Assembly (NCBI GenBank): GCA_945876095.1 | Contig: CAMCMP010000009.1 | Span: 1-64,000 of the forward strand | Direction: 5' to 3' | Source: Chitinophaga pinensis | Lineage (GTDB): Bacteria; Bacteroidota; Bacteroidia; Chitinophagales; Chitinophagaceae | Length of the DNA stretch: 64,000 bases | Part shown: positions 17,427 through 27,063 of the stretch, in pieces | Position numbering within the stretch: the stretch's first letter is position 1 | How the letters are laid out: the number at the start of each line of letters is the position of its first letter | The notes under the pieces: generated by a model | The model's input: only the letters and a program-made list of their open reading frames with translations | Told to the model about the DNA's origin: nothing | The model's database searches: none | Program-made: the position numbers and the translations under genes

Positions 17427-19271
17427 ATGAAACACCTTGCATCGCTCAATCCATTTTTTTGGAAATACCGTTACCGCTTCTCTTTAGGGATTATTTTTAT
17501 CCTACTTACCAATTACTTTCGAATTCTGGCTCCTCAGTTAACTGGATATATTGTAAATCTGGTTGTTAAAAGTACCAGTAATTCTTTTTCTAACCCCTTA
17601 CCTTCTTCTATTAATAAATTTGAATATGATATTCTAGTTCAATGGATTATTTCTGCTCTTCAATCACAATCCTTTAGTCATAAGGTAGCATGGTGTAGTT
17701 TACTTTTGTTACTGATTGCATTGATAAGTGGCTTTTTTATGTTTTTGATGCGTCAAACCATTATTGTAATGAGTCGTTTGATTGAATACAGTCAAAAAAA
17801 TCAAGTTTTTAATCATTACCAACAATTGGATTCTAATTTTTATAAAACACATAGCACGGGTGATTTAATGAGTAGAATCTCAGAAGATGTAAGTAGAGTT
17901 AGAATGTATACTGGACCTGCTATAATGTATTTTATTAACCTAGCTGCCATATTAATATTTAGTATTTATTTCATGTTTCAAGCTAGTCCTAAGTTAACTT
18001 TGATTTCACTGTCTCCCTTACCAATTTTGGCTATCACTATTTATTTTGTTAATATTATTATTAATAAAAAGAGTGAGCGTATTCAAGCGTTACTAAGTGA
18101 TCTTACTACCAATGCACAGGAATCTTACAGTGGAATAAGAGTGATAAAGTCATTTGTCCAGGAAAAAGCGATGCTTAGTTTTTTTTCAAAAAATAGTGAA
18201 TTGTATAAAAATAATGCACTTGCGTTGGCTAAAACGGAGGCTATTTATTTTCCAAGTATTGGATTATTAATTGGTTTAAGTACGCTAATCACCATTATGG
18301 CTGGTGGTATGGACGTAATCAATGGTGTGCCTGGAACTAGCATTGGTACAATTGCTGAATTTGTATTGTATATTCAGATGCTTACTTTTCCTGTAAGTGC
18401 TATTGGTTGGACTGCTAGTATGACTCAAAGAGCTGCGGCCTCTCAAAAAAGAATAAATGAATTTTTGCAAACGGCACCTTCCATTCAGCAGCCCGCTGCT
18501 TTATTAAAACCTTCTATCAATAGTATTATCCAGTTTAAAAGTATTGATTTTACTTATTTTCATACAGGGATTAATGCTATCAAAGACTTTTCTCTTGATA
18601 TTAATAAAGGGGAGAAAATTGCGATAGTAGGAAGAACCGGATCTGGAAAATCTACGATTGCTCAACTTCTATTGAGAATGTATGATGCACAGAATGGTTT
18701 GCTTCTGTATGATGGAGTTCCGATTAATAAGATTGACTTGCATTGGTTGCGCGCACAAATCAGTTACGTACCTCAGGATGTATTTTTATTTAGTGAAACG
18801 GTTCAAAATAATATTGCATTTGGAGTGAATGAAGCAAGTTTAGATGAAGTGATTAATGCTGCTAAAATTGCAGGGATTCACAATGAAATTGAAAGTTTTT
18901 CCGAAGGATATCAAACTATGATAGGGGAGAGAGGAGTAACACTAAGTGGTGGTCAAAAACAACGTATTTCAATAGCAAGGGCTTTATTAAAGAATCCTTC
19001 GATGGTTATTTTTGATGACTGTTTGAGTGCAGTTGACGCAAAAACTGAAAAGGAAATTTTGAACAATCTAAATATTTGGTGGAAAGATAAAACTGCAATA
19101 ATTATTACTCACCGTATTTTTTCATTGCTTCATTTTGATAAGATCATCGTGTTGGAAGATGGGAAAGTTATAGAAATTGGAACCCATGCTGATTTATTAC
19201 TACAAAATGGATTTTATGCTCAAATGTATGCTCGTCAACAGCATCAAGATGGGGATAGGGATGGTAATTAG
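17427..19271 (+). CDS. ABC transporter, fused membrane and ATPase domains (exporter half)
   Basis: MsbA/LmrA-type half-transporter of 614 residues: six hydrophobic helices up to about residue 330, then the ATPase domain. Walker A is GRTGSGKST near residue 402, signature LSGGQKQRISIARAL, D-loop SAVDAKTE and H-loop ITHR. The residue after the Walker B aspartate is Asp, not the catalytic Glu (MVIFDDCLSAVD, near residue 530), as in the weak site of heterodimeric exporters. No partner half-transporter is adjacent. Substrate unknown; lipid or drug export are candidates. An ATG four bases upstream is in another frame. Confidence 0.92.
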   Translation: MKHLASLNPFFWKYRYRFSLGIIFILLTNYFRILAPQLTGYIVNLVVKSTSNSFSNPLPSSINKFEYDILVQWIISALQSQSFSHKVAWCSLLLLLIALISGFFMFLMRQTIIVMSRLIEYSQKNQVFNHYQQLDSNFYKTHSTGDLMSRISEDVSRVRMYTGPAIMYFINLAAILIFSIYFMFQASPKLTLISLSPLPILAITIYFVNIIINKKSERIQALLSDLTTNAQESYSGIRVIKSFVQEKAMLSFFSKNSELYKNNALALAKTEAIYFPSIGLLIGLSTLITIMAGGMDVINGVPGTSIGTIAEFVLYIQMLTFPVSAIGWTASMTQRAAASQKRINEFLQTAPSIQQPAALLKPSINSIIQFKSIDFTYFHTGINAIKDFSLDINKGEKIAIVGRTGSGKSTIAQLLLRMYDAQNGLLLYDGVPINKIDLHWLRAQISYVPQDVFLFSETVQNNIAFGVNEASLDEVINAAKIAGIHNEIESFSEGYQTMIGERGVTLSGGQKQRISIARALLKNPSMVIFDDCLSAVDAKTEKEILNNLNIWWKDKTAIIITHRIFSLLHFDKIIVLEDGKVIEIGTHADLLLQNGFYAQMYARQQHQDGDRDGN

Positions 19272-19352
19272 TAGGTTTAGAAGGAGATTTCAAGTTTAAC
19301 TTGCTGTATTTTAGCTAGAAAAGACTAAGATTTTTAAAATATGACTGTTTAT

Positions 19353-19382
19353 TTTGCTATTTCAAAAACAGCTATATCTTTG
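19353..19382 (+). promoter_or_regulatory. Promoter of the PUR-like gene
   Basis: TTTG at 19353-19356, an 18-base spacer, and TATCTTTG at 19375-19382 match the Bacteroidota -33/-7 consensus. The start codon is at 19435, giving a leader of about 45-50 bases. Confidence 0.7.
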
Positions 19383-19434
19383 TCAAGTATTTTATTTATA
19401 AATTTTATCCATTCATCCAAAAAAAATTACAACT

Positions 19435-19899
19435 GTGGCGTACGAAAACAATGACAAAAAAATGGAAAGCGTTTATAGTAAACGCATTAGGGCTGGTAAA
19501 CGTAGGACTTACTTTTTTGATGTAAGAGAAACTCGTGGTAGCGATTATTATTTAACCATTACTGAAAGTCGCAAACGTTTTGATTCTGAAGGCTACGACA
19601 GGCATAAGATTTTTTTGTATAAAGAAGATTTTAATAAATTTATAAAGGGGCTTGCTGAGGCGATCGATTATGTAAAGACTGACTTAATGCCAGACTTTGA
19701 TTTTGATGCTTTCAATCATGAAAATCCTTATGAAGGGGAAGAGGGTTCATATCAAGGTGCTCCATCTAATAGTGTTGAGAATGATAGTTCAGCTGCTATT
19801 TCTCCTGAAAAAGAGATCATTGCTCCTTCTTCTTCTGTTGAGTCAGAGAATCAGGTACCTCTTGACAATGGAAGTACTGAAGAAGTTGACAAATGGTAA
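19435..19899 (+). CDS. DUF3276 / PUR-alpha-like nucleic-acid-binding protein
   Basis: 154-residue protein. Residues 10-90 form one PUR repeat (VYSKRIRAGKRRTYFFDVRE, then YYLTITESRKRF and HKIFLYKEDFNKFI), a fold that binds single-stranded DNA or RNA. The tail after residue 95 is acidic and Ser/Glu-rich, with no fold visible. The start is GTG at 19435 (MAYENN); an ATG ten codons in is less likely because the MAYENN opening fits the family. Monocistronic, between a good promoter and a terminator. Confidence 0.88.
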   Translation: MAYENNDKKMESVYSKRIRAGKRRTYFFDVRETRGSDYYLTITESRKRFDSEGYDRHKIFLYKEDFNKFIKGLAEAIDYVKTDLMPDFDFDAFNHENPYEGEEGSYQGAPSNSVENDSSAAISPEKEIIAPSSSVESENQVPLDNGSTEEVDKW

Positions 19900-19925
19900 A
19901 ATTTTAGTTTTATTACAAAATATAC

Positions 19926-19955
19926 AATCCTTCACCTTTGTGGAGGATTTTTTTT
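19926..19955 (+). terminator. Terminator of the PUR-like gene
   Basis: A 10-bp stem, AATCCTTCAC with GTGGAGGATT (one mismatch), loop CTTT, followed by a run of T. Confidence 0.8.
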
Positions 19956-20176
19956 GCCAATTATATTCTGTTTTCTTAAAAAATTATTTACTTAAACTGC
20001 TTAGCAGAGGGAATTTATATTTTTACTAAATAGTCGACCCTCAAAAAGTTATATGCGCCCAATCTGTAATACCCTTAATCAAAGTAAACCCATAAAGAAC
20101 TACCAGATAATCAATAAAATGATTAATAATTTGTTCTTGTTTATAGTAAAATAAAAGTTAGCTATTTAGGTCTGAA
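19956..20176. other. Gene-free spacer before repeat locus B
   Basis: AT-rich sequence between the PUR-like gene terminator and the repeat at 20177. I see no gene or RNA here. Confidence 0.5.
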
Positions 20177-20390
20177 ATTTCCTTTGGAATAGAGCGCTTT
20201 TACTTTTTTGCCTTGATGCAAAAAAGTAACAAAAAAAATCAATCCGCCGCGGCGGATGAAGTTTTAAATATCAACCTAAAATCAAGGAACTCGCCAGCAG
20301 AGTATGTTTCTTTAAAGGGTCTGCTGGCTAGGACAGCCTTGATTTTTTAACGGCTGATATTTCACATTTCTAGCACTTTTTATTCAAGGG
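20177..20390 (-). repeat. Long palindromic intergenic element, copy B
   Basis: Same family as copy A, on the minus strand. The tail hairpin has the GC-ATCAAG-GC closing version. The loop carries an inner stem GCCAGCAGA/TCTGCTGGC. Where copy A has a segment ending TTATTCGCAGG, this copy has the GC palindrome CCGCCGCGGCGG (20243-20254). Followed by a short copy at 20429-20510 in the same orientation. Confidence 0.9.
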
Positions 20391-20428
20391 CATTACTGAA
20401 TGAGCATCGACTTTCTATCAAGGCCAAA

Positions 20429-20510
20429 GTAAAACACAGCGTTACTTTAAATAGCGTGATTTTTTAACGGCAGATATTCAACATTTCTAGCAATTTTATT
20501 CAAGGGCGTT
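20429..20510 (-). repeat. Short version of the intergenic element, copy B
   Basis: Shares the outer end (CGCCCTTGAATAAAA, then GCTAGAAAT and GCCGTTAAAAAATCA) with the long copies, then switches to a different end containing CACGC and AAAGTAACGCTGTG. Related short copies are at 29308-29407 and 45331-45416. The sequence after it (to about 20560) shares GACTTTTGAG.TTCG.CTA with the spacer at locus D. Confidence 0.85.
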
Positions 20511-20679
20511 CAAATAACTATTATGTAAAATTTTCTTATCCGACTTTTGAGTTTCGACTAAATAGATTTTCCACATAATGTAATATTGAAGTTGCAAATT
20601 CTCTTTGCATTAATCCAAAGTATTCTACCTTTATCGCATAGGTAAATTCTACGATTGTATACAACTAATAATTAGTATT

Positions 20680-20687
20680 TAACTTTG
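20680..20687 (+). promoter_or_regulatory. -7 box of the epimerase gene
   Basis: TAACTTTG matches TAnnTTTG and ends only four bases before the ATG at 20692, so the mRNA is probably leaderless. A weak ATTG lies 22 bases upstream. Confidence 0.6.
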
Positions 20688-20691
20688 TCAA

Positions 20692-21711
20692 ATGATGGAC
20701 TTTATAGCCAAGGATTTTAATTTATTATTCAAGCATCCATTTACGATTTCAAAGGGTACTAAGACACATCAGCCTACATTGATAGTTGAGTTGAATTATT
20801 TAGGTATTAGAGGCTATGGTGAGGCGCCTGCAATTAGTTACTATGACTTACCTATTGCGAAAATGCTAGAGGACTTGGAGCGTAAAAAGATATTCTTACA
20901 GAAATTTTCTTTCTCAGATCCTGAAAGGTATTGGCATTATTTGCATCACTTATTTCCTAATAATTCTTTTTTAGTATGCGCTTTGGATATGGCAGGTTGG
21001 GATATTTATGGCAAAATGAAGGGGAAGCAGTTGCACCAATTATGGCAGTTAGATATTTCTAAAAGTCCTCAAACAGATTTTACAATTGGCATCGATACCA
21101 TTGATCAAATGATTTTAAAAATGAAAGAACGCCCATGGCCTATTTATAAAATTAAGGTAGGGGTACCCGATGATATTGAAATGGTAGCAGCCTTGAGAGA
21201 GCATACGGATGCTGTTTTTAGAGTGGATGCAAATGCGGGTTGGACTTTAGAAGAGGCCTTACATAAAATACCTATTTTAAAGCAACTGGGGGTTGAACTG
21301 GTTGAGCAGCCATTGGCTACCGATAACTGGGAAGAAATGAAAACGCTATTTGAAAAGTCTTCCTTGCCAATTATTGCTGATGAAAGCTGTGTTTCAGAGT
21401 CAGATGTTGAGAAGTGTCACTTACATTTTCATGGAATTAATATTAAATTAACAAAGTGTAGTGGCATTACCCCCGCTCGCAGGATGATTAAAAGAGCGAG
21501 GGAGCTAGATATGAAAGTAATGATTGGTTGCATGAATGAAAGCTCTGTTGGGACAGCTGCAATTGCTCAATTGGCACCAATGGCTGATTATATTGATATG
21601 GACGGTCCACTTCTATTGGCAGAAGATACTGCTAAGGGTGTTGGCTTTGAGTTTGGCAATATAATTTATACCGATACACCTGGTTTGGGAGTTGTTATTG
21701 ATTCTTTTTAA
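20692..21711 (+). CDS. Dipeptide epimerase, enolase superfamily
   Basis: 339-residue member of the muconate-lactonizing subgroup, probably an L-Ala-D/L-Glu-type dipeptide epimerase used in murein peptide recycling. Seen: the KxK base motif in YKIKVG, metal ligands in FRVDANAGW, VEQPL and IADES, and the second base lysine in INIKLTKCSG. The late GCMNESSVG segment and the DMDGPLLL motif near the C-terminus are typical of dipeptide epimerases. The substrate dipeptide cannot be fixed from sequence. Start is one of two adjacent ATGs (20692 or 20695). Confidence 0.9.
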   Translation: MMDFIAKDFNLLFKHPFTISKGTKTHQPTLIVELNYLGIRGYGEAPAISYYDLPIAKMLEDLERKKIFLQKFSFSDPERYWHYLHHLFPNNSFLVCALDMAGWDIYGKMKGKQLHQLWQLDISKSPQTDFTIGIDTIDQMILKMKERPWPIYKIKVGVPDDIEMVAALREHTDAVFRVDANAGWTLEEALHKIPILKQLGVELVEQPLATDNWEEMKTLFEKSSLPIIADESCVSESDVEKCHLHFHGINIKLTKCSGITPARRMIKRARELDMKVMIGCMNESSVGTAAIAQLAPMADYIDMDGPLLLAEDTAKGVGFEFGNIIYTDTPGLGVVIDSF

Positions 21712-21717
21712 ATTTTA

Positions 21718-21749
21718 TTTGGTAAAATAATTTATCAGTCTTTACTTTG
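21718..21749 (+). promoter_or_regulatory. Histidine operon promoter
   Basis: TTTG at 21718-21721, a 20-base spacer and TTACTTTG at 21742-21749 (one mismatch to TAnnTTTG). The leader peptide ATG is at 21758, so transcription should start only a few bases before it. Confidence 0.6.
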
Positions 21750-21757
21750 CACTACAA

Positions 21758-21808
21758 ATGACAAAAATAAATCACATACACCATCATCATTACATTACCG
21801 AAGGGTAA
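21758..21808 (+). CDS. hisL: Histidine operon leader peptide
   Basis: A 16-codon frame encoding MTKINHIHHHHYITEG, with five His among six consecutive residues (codons 6-11). It lies directly after the his promoter and before a terminator hairpin. Its stop codon (21806-21808) sits inside the antiterminator strand 21803-21811. A ribosome waiting for His-tRNA leaves that strand free; one reaching the stop covers it. This is the arrangement of classical amino-acid attenuators. Confidence 0.93.
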   Translation: MTKINHIHHHHYITEG

Positions 21809-21888
21809 GCTAATAAGATTTGTATGTAGATCAACATATTTTAATTAAAAGGCTTACCTAAAACGTAAGCCTTTTTTTATTTTTTTCA
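21803..21888 (+). terminator. Histidine attenuator: antiterminator and terminator
   Basis: The terminator is a perfect 11-bp stem (21847-21857 with 21865-21875, loop CTAAAAC) followed by T-rich sequence to about 21888. The competing antiterminator pairs 21803-21811 (GGGTAAGCT) with 21851-21859 (GGCTTACCT), nine pairs including two G-U, using the left arm of the terminator. The two structures exclude each other. Confidence 0.92.
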
Positions 21889-21934
21889 TTTTAACAAATA
21901 TTATATCATAGTTTTTATATTATAAATAAATCAT

Positions 21935-22786
21935 ATGCTTAAAATTGCAATTCAAAAATCAGGTAGACTTTATGAAGACTCTATTAAGTTATTAAAAGAG
22001 TGTGGTATTGAATTAAACAATGGGAATAAACAATTAAAGGCAGCCGCATTTAACTTCCCTATTGAAGTGTATTTTCTTAGGGACGATGATATTCCTCAAT
22101 ATGTATATGATGGAGTGGCAGATATTGGAATAGTAGGGGAGAATGTATTACTCGAAAAAAACAAAAATATCGATATTGCTTATCGATTAGGTTTTGGAAG
22201 GTGTAGATTGAGTATTGCTGTTCCAAAAGCTGTTCAATATAATTCTATAGAAGATTTGAGAGGATTAAAAATAGCTACTACTTATTCAACGATTCTTCAG
22301 CAATATCTGAATGACAAAAATATAGAAGCAGAAATTCATGAGATCAGTGGTTCAGTAGAAATTGCACCAAGTATTGGATTGGCAGATGCAATTTGTGATC
22401 TAGTGAGTAGCGGCAGTACGCTATTTACCAATGGATTGAAAGAGGTAGAAGTTATCCTTCAGTCTGAAGCAGTTTTATCTGTAAATAAAAATCTTACCAC
22501 TGAGAAGAGATTAATATTAGACAAGTTACTGTTGAGAATCAATTCTGTAAAAACTGCTAAAAATAATAAGTATATTTTATTGAACGCTCCCAATCATCAA
22601 TTGAAAAATATTTTTTCTCTTTTGCCTGGAATGAAGAGTCCAACAGTTGTTCCATTAGTAGAAGAAGGATGGAGTAGTATTCAAAGTGTAGTCAATGAAA
22701 ATGATTTCTGGGATGTAATTGAAAAGTTAAAGCAATTCGAAGCAGAGGGGATAATAGTGATACCAATCGAAAAAATGATTGTGTAA
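21935..22786 (+). CDS. hisG: ATP phosphoribosyltransferase, long form
   Basis: First step of histidine synthesis: joins ATP and PRPP. 283 residues, the long form with a C-terminal ACT-like regulatory domain (from about residue 210) that binds histidine, so no HisZ is needed. Seen: IAIQKSGRLYEDS at the N-terminus, DIGIVGENVL and the PRPP loop DLVSSGSTLFTNGL. First structural gene after the attenuator, with 126 bases between the leader stop and its ATG. Confidence 0.96.
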   Translation: MLKIAIQKSGRLYEDSIKLLKECGIELNNGNKQLKAAAFNFPIEVYFLRDDDIPQYVYDGVADIGIVGENVLLEKNKNIDIAYRLGFGRCRLSIAVPKAVQYNSIEDLRGLKIATTYSTILQQYLNDKNIEAEIHEISGSVEIAPSIGLADAICDLVSSGSTLFTNGLKEVEVILQSEAVLSVNKNLTTEKRLILDKLLLRINSVKTAKNNKYILLNAPNHQLKNIFSLLPGMKSPTVVPLVEEGWSSIQSVVNENDFWDVIEKLKQFEAEGIIVIPIEKMIV

Positions 22787-22817
22787 TTTCAATTATTTCG
22801 GAAGTAAAAATTTAAGT

Positions 22818-24095
22818 ATGAAAAATTTATTTAACAATCCATCATCGTCTGAATGGAATTCGATTTTAAAAAGACCTGCTTTTGATAGCAGCCAATTGGA
22901 AGAATCAGTTTCTAAAATTTTAGTCGATATAAAGTTGAATGGGGATGAAGCTGTTAAAAAATATGTATTAAAATTTGATGGTGTTGAGCTTCAAGAGTTG
23001 CGTGTGGGTGATGAAGAAATTGAAGAAGCTATATCATTAGTTAGTACTGATTTGAAGGGGGCTATTACTATTGCAAAAAATAATATTGAAAAATTCCACT
23101 CCTCTCAAATTCAGGAAGTAGAAAAAGTTGAAACTACACCTGGAGTTATTTGTTGGAGAAAATCAGTTGGTATTCAAAAGGTAGGTTTATATATTCCCGG
23201 TGGTTCTGCTCCTTTATTTTCTACCTTACTTATGTTAGGAATACCTGCTGTGATGGCTGGATGTAGTGATATTACAGTTTGTACCCCCTGTGATAAAAAT
23301 GGAAAGGTTAATCCTGTTATTTTATATGTAGCTCAGTTGATAGGATTAAAAAATATTTACAAAATTGGAGGTATACAGGCTATTGCAGCGATGGCTTATG
23401 GTACTATTTCTATTCCACAAGTATATAAAATATTTGGTCCAGGTAATCAATATGTGACTTGCGCTAAACAACTCGTTAACAAAGAAGGATTAGCGATTGA
23501 TATGCCTGCTGGTCCTAGTGAAGTAGCTGTATATGCTGATCAGACTTGTAAAGCAGCATTTGTAGCTGCTGATCTTTTGAGTCAGGCAGAACATGGTGTT
23601 GATAGTCAGGTGGTATTAGTTGCAAGTACTTTAAAGGTGGTAGAAGATGTACAAAAAGAATTAGCAATCCAATTACCTCTGTTAATTCGAAAAGATATAG
23701 CAAATGCAGCTTTAAATAATAGTCGTTTTATTGTAATGGAAGATACTTCTGCTGCATTTAATTTATTAAATGAATATGCAGCAGAACATTTAATTATTGC
23801 TTCAGATAATGCGATTGAGCTTAGTGAAAAAGTGATTAATGCAGGTAGTGTTTTTTTAGGACATTACTCTCCTGAAAGTGTTGGAGACTATGCATCAGGA
23901 ACTAATCATACATTGCCTACGAATGGTTATGCAAAGGCATATAGTGGTGTTTCATTAGATAGCTTTGTTAAAAAAATAACTTTTCAAAATTTAGAAAAAG
24001 ACGGTTTAAAAAATATTGGTGCTTCAGTTGAAATAATGGCAGCTGCTGAAGGATTAGATGCGCATAAAAATGCAGTAACCATTAGAATGTTGTAA
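22818..24095 (+). CDS. hisD: Histidinol dehydrogenase
   Basis: Oxidises L-histidinol to L-histidine in two NAD-dependent steps, with zinc. Seen: IQKVGLYIPGGSAP, FGPGNQYVTCAKQLV, DMPAGPSEV, the zinc/catalytic region LLSQAEHG and the late EHL and GSVFLG...DYASGTNHTLPT. I start at the ATG at 22818 (MKNLF), giving 425 residues; the frame extends to 22779 inside hisG, but that start adds a non-homologous peptide. Confidence 0.96.
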   Translation: MKNLFNNPSSSEWNSILKRPAFDSSQLEESVSKILVDIKLNGDEAVKKYVLKFDGVELQELRVGDEEIEEAISLVSTDLKGAITIAKNNIEKFHSSQIQEVEKVETTPGVICWRKSVGIQKVGLYIPGGSAPLFSTLLMLGIPAVMAGCSDITVCTPCDKNGKVNPVILYVAQLIGLKNIYKIGGIQAIAAMAYGTISIPQVYKIFGPGNQYVTCAKQLVNKEGLAIDMPAGPSEVAVYADQTCKAAFVAADLLSQAEHGVDSQVVLVASTLKVVEDVQKELAIQLPLLIRKDIANAALNNSRFIVMEDTSAAFNLLNEYAAEHLIIASDNAIELSEKVINAGSVFLGHYSPESVGDYASGTNHTLPTNGYAKAYSGVSLDSFVKKITFQNLEKDGLKNIGASVEIMAAAEGLDAHKNAVTIRML

Positions 24096-24140
24096 AAGTG
24101 GAATTTATATTTTGCTTTTATAAAATTTATAAAATGTTGA

Positions 24141-25247
24141 ATGATGAGTGAAAATAATAATCTAGAAAATTTTTCCAAAATTTCAGATCTAAGGGCTCCC
24201 TTTGATTTGAATTCATTGGTTAGGGATAATATTAAAAAACTAACACCCTATTCCTCAGCTAGGCATGAATTTACTGGCAAGGCTTCTGTGTTGTTAGATG
24301 CCAATGAAAATCCTTATGGTTCTACCTTGGCCGAACCCTTTAATCGTTATCCAGATCCATTGCAATGGCAGTTAAAAATGTCGATTGCTTCTATTAAGGG
24401 AGTTCCAGCAGAACATATTTTTATTGGAAATGGAAGTGATGAAGTAATCGATTTAGCATATCGTATATTTTGTGACCCAGAAAAAGACAATGTAATTATT
24501 TGTCCTCCAACTTATGGAATGTATGAAGTGAGTGGAAATATAAATAATGTTGGAATTAAAAAGGTGAATTTGTTACCGGAATTTCAATTAGATGTTGAAG
24601 GGATTTTATCTGCAGTCGATGAAAATACTAAGTTGTTATTTTTATGTTCCCCTAATAACCCAACAGGCAATAATCTTAATAGAAATGACATTGAATTTCT
24701 CTTAAATAATTTCCCTGGAATTGTAGTTATTGATGAAGCATATATTAATTATTCAAATCAAAAATCATTTATACAAGAACTAACAGAGTATCCCAATTTA
24801 ATTGTAATGCAAACGCTTTCCAAGGCTTGGGGTCTGGCTGCTTTAAGACTTGGTTTATGTTATACTTCCCTTGATATTATTGCTCTATTTAATAAGGTGA
24901 AACCTCCCTATAATATCAATGAAGCTTCACAGGGCTTAGCATTAGAAGCATTGCAACATACAGATCAAGTTAATACTTGGATTAAAGAATTGGTGAATGA
25001 AAAGGTGTCACTGACCAATCAATTATTAAATTTCCCTTTTGTCGAAAAAGTTTTTCAAAGTGATGCAAATTTTATTTTAGTGAAAGTAAAAGATGCCAAT
25101 AATTTATATAATTATCTTGCCCAAAATGAAGTAGTGGTTAGAAATAGAAGTAAGGATGTTTTGTGCGATAATTGTTTACGAATAACCATTGGTACCCCTG
25201 AAGAAAATACTCAATTACTAATTTTATTACAACAGTATGAACAATAA
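24141..25247 (+). CDS. hisC: Histidinol-phosphate aminotransferase
   Basis: PLP enzyme converting imidazole acetol phosphate to histidinol phosphate. Seen: [48 protein letters not shown] and the lysine motif [14 protein letters not shown]. The N-terminus has about 25 extra residues before the usual LTPYSSAR segment. Two ATGs are adjacent (24141 and 24144). The 3' end overlaps hisB by 11 bases, suggesting translational coupling. Confidence 0.95.
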   Translation: MMSENNNLENFSKISDLRAPFDLNSLVRDNIKKLTPYSSARHEFTGKASVLLDANENPYGSTLAEPFNRYPDPLQWQLKMSIASIKGVPAEHIFIGNGSDEVIDLAYRIFCDPEKDNVIICPPTYGMYEVSGNINNVGIKKVNLLPEFQLDVEGILSAVDENTKLLFLCSPNNPTGNNLNRNDIEFLLNNFPGIVVIDEAYINYSNQKSFIQELTEYPNLIVMQTLSKAWGLAALRLGLCYTSLDIIALFNKVKPPYNINEASQGLALEALQHTDQVNTWIKELVNEKVSLTNQLLNFPFVEKVFQSDANFILVKVKDANNLYNYLAQNEVVVRNRSKDVLCDNCLRITIGTPEENTQLLILLQQYEQ

Positions 25248-26436
25248 TAATCTAACTAGTCAAGATAGTATTGCATCCAATAAAGTAAATGGTGCACGTA
25301 AAATCTTATTCATTGATAGAGATGGAGTGTTGGTAAAGGAGCCTCCTATCACGTATCAACTTGATTCCTTCGATCAATTAGAATTTTATCCAAATGTTTT
25401 TAAATATTTAGGAAAAATCGCAGCTGAATTTAATTTCGAATTAGTAATGGTTACTAATCAAGATGGTTTAGGGACTGCTAGTTTTCCTGAAAATACTTTT
25501 TGGCCTATTCAAAATTTATTGATTAATAGTTTAAAAAACGAGGGCATTCATTTTACAGAAATTTATATAGATAAAACTCTTCCAGAACAAAACGCAGCTA
25601 CCCGAAAACCAGGTCTAGCAATGCTTACAAAATATATTAATAACCCCGACTATGATCTTACTAATTCATATGTTATTGGTGATCGAATTACAGATATGCA
25701 ATTGGCAAAAAATTTAGGTGCAAAAGGATTCTGGTTAAATACAGATTTAACTTTAGGTACTTCGGAAATAAATAGTACTGTTGAAGAGTTGCGAAATGAA
25801 GTTATTTTATTAGAGTCACCCAATTGGAAAGATATTTATGAATATTTAAAATCTCCTGATAGAAAAGTTCAGCATGATCGGATTACCAATGAAACAAAAA
25901 TCAAAGTAAATATTAATTTAGATGGAAAAGGTAGCTCTACTATTTCTACGGGACTTCCATTTTTTGATCATATGTTGGATCAGTTAGCGAGGCATGGAAA
26001 TATTGATTTGGCCATTCAATGTAAGGGTGATCTTGATATTGATGAACATCATACGATTGAAGATACAGGCTTAGCCTTAGGAGAGGCTATTGTAAAGGCA
26101 TTGGGTGATAAAAGAGGTATTGAGCGTTATGGTTTTTTGTTGCCAATGGATGATTGTTTGGCACAGGTAGCGATTGATTTTGGTGGTCGAAATTGGATTG
26201 TATGGGAAGCTGAATTCAAAAGAGAGAAAATTGGTGATATGCCTACTGAAATGTTTTTCCATTTCTTTAAATCTTTTAGTGATGCTGCAAAGTGTAACCT
26301 TAATATAAAGGCATCGGGCGAAAATGAGCATCATAAAATTGAATCTATATTTAAGGCTTTTGCAAAGGCAATAAAAATGGCGGTGAAGAAGGATATCAAT
26401 AATGATTCATTGCCTAGTACAAAAGGGGTACTTTAG
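25237..26436 (+). CDS. hisB: Bifunctional histidinol-phosphatase / imidazoleglycerol-phosphate dehydratase
   Basis: Fusion of two his enzymes in 399 residues. Residues about 24-190 are a HAD phosphatase with the DxD motif [15 protein letters not shown] and the acidic [17 protein letters not shown]. From about residue 210 comes the dehydratase domain with the paired manganese sites [16 protein letters not shown] and NEHHKIES. The N-terminal 20 residues are a Ser/Asn-rich extension. Overlaps hisC. Confidence 0.95.
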   Translation: MNNNNLTSQDSIASNKVNGARKILFIDRDGVLVKEPPITYQLDSFDQLEFYPNVFKYLGKIAAEFNFELVMVTNQDGLGTASFPENTFWPIQNLLINSLKNEGIHFTEIYIDKTLPEQNAATRKPGLAMLTKYINNPDYDLTNSYVIGDRITDMQLAKNLGAKGFWLNTDLTLGTSEINSTVEELRNEVILLESPNWKDIYEYLKSPDRKVQHDRITNETKIKVNINLDGKGSSTISTGLPFFDHMLDQLARHGNIDLAIQCKGDLDIDEHHTIEDTGLALGEAIVKALGDKRGIERYGFLLPMDDCLAQVAIDFGGRNWIVWEAEFKREKIGDMPTEMFFHFFKSFSDAAKCNLNIKASGENEHHKIESIFKAFAKAIKMAVKKDINNDSLPSTKGVL

Positions 26437-26469
26437 AAATTTCTTGGTAGAATAAATTGAATATAAAAA

Positions 26470-27063
26470 ATGGTAGCAATCATAAAATACAATGCGGGCA
26501 ATGTTCAAAGTGTTCAATATGCATTGCAAAGAATAGGAGTAGATTCTATTGTTACCGATGACAAGGCTGCAATTGAAGGTGCTGATAAAATAATTTTTCC
26601 TGGAGTTGGACATGCTTATGCTGCCATGCAATATTTGAGAGAAAGACAATTGGACCAATTGATTGTTTCTTTGAAACAACCCGTACTAGGAATTTGTCTA
26701 GGTCTTCAATTAATGTGTAAACATTCAGAAGAAGGAAACACGGATTGTTTAGGAATATTTGATGAACAGGTTAAACTTTTTCCAACTTCTTCGTCCGCGG
26801 ATCAGAAAATACCACAGATTGGTTGGAATAATATTTATGACTATCATTCTATTTTGTTTTCCGGAATTAGTGAAAATGAATTTGTTTATACCGTTCATAG
26901 TTATTATGCTGCATTAGGAGCTGCAACCATTGCTACCACTGATTATATTTTACCTTATAGTGCTGCTCTTGAAAAAGATAATTTTCATGCAGTGCAATTT
27001 CATCCTGAAAAATCAGGGAAGGTGGGAGAACAAATTTTAAAAAATTTTATCAATATTTCATGA
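26470..27063 (+). CDS. hisH: Imidazole glycerol phosphate synthase, glutaminase subunit
   Basis: Class I glutamine amidotransferase that feeds ammonia to HisF. Catalytic Cys in LGICLGLQLM, His and Glu in AVQFHPEKSG. N-terminal IIKYNAGNVQSVQYAL and FPGVGHAYAAM are typical. 197 residues. Its stop overlaps the hisA start by four bases (ATGA). Confidence 0.95.
   Translation: MVAIIKYNAGNVQSVQYALQRIGVDSIVTDDKAAIEGADKIIFPGVGHAYAAMQYLRERQLDQLIVSLKQPVLGICLGLQLMCKHSEEGNTDCLGIFDEQVKLFPTSSSADQKIPQIGWNNIYDYHSILFSGISENEFVYTVHSYYAALGAATIATTDYILPYSAALEKDNFHAVQFHPEKSGKVGEQILKNFINIS

Noticed and set aside
19697..20029. 110-residue hydrophobic frame overlapping the PUR-like gene
   Set aside because: A +1-frame shadow of the acidic tail of the DUF3276 protein; Leu-rich because of the Glu/Ser codons in the real frame.
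22779..22817. hisD starting inside hisG
   Set aside because: The extra 13 residues have no similarity to HisD and the codon is not ATG at a normal context; the ATG at 22818 is the usual start.
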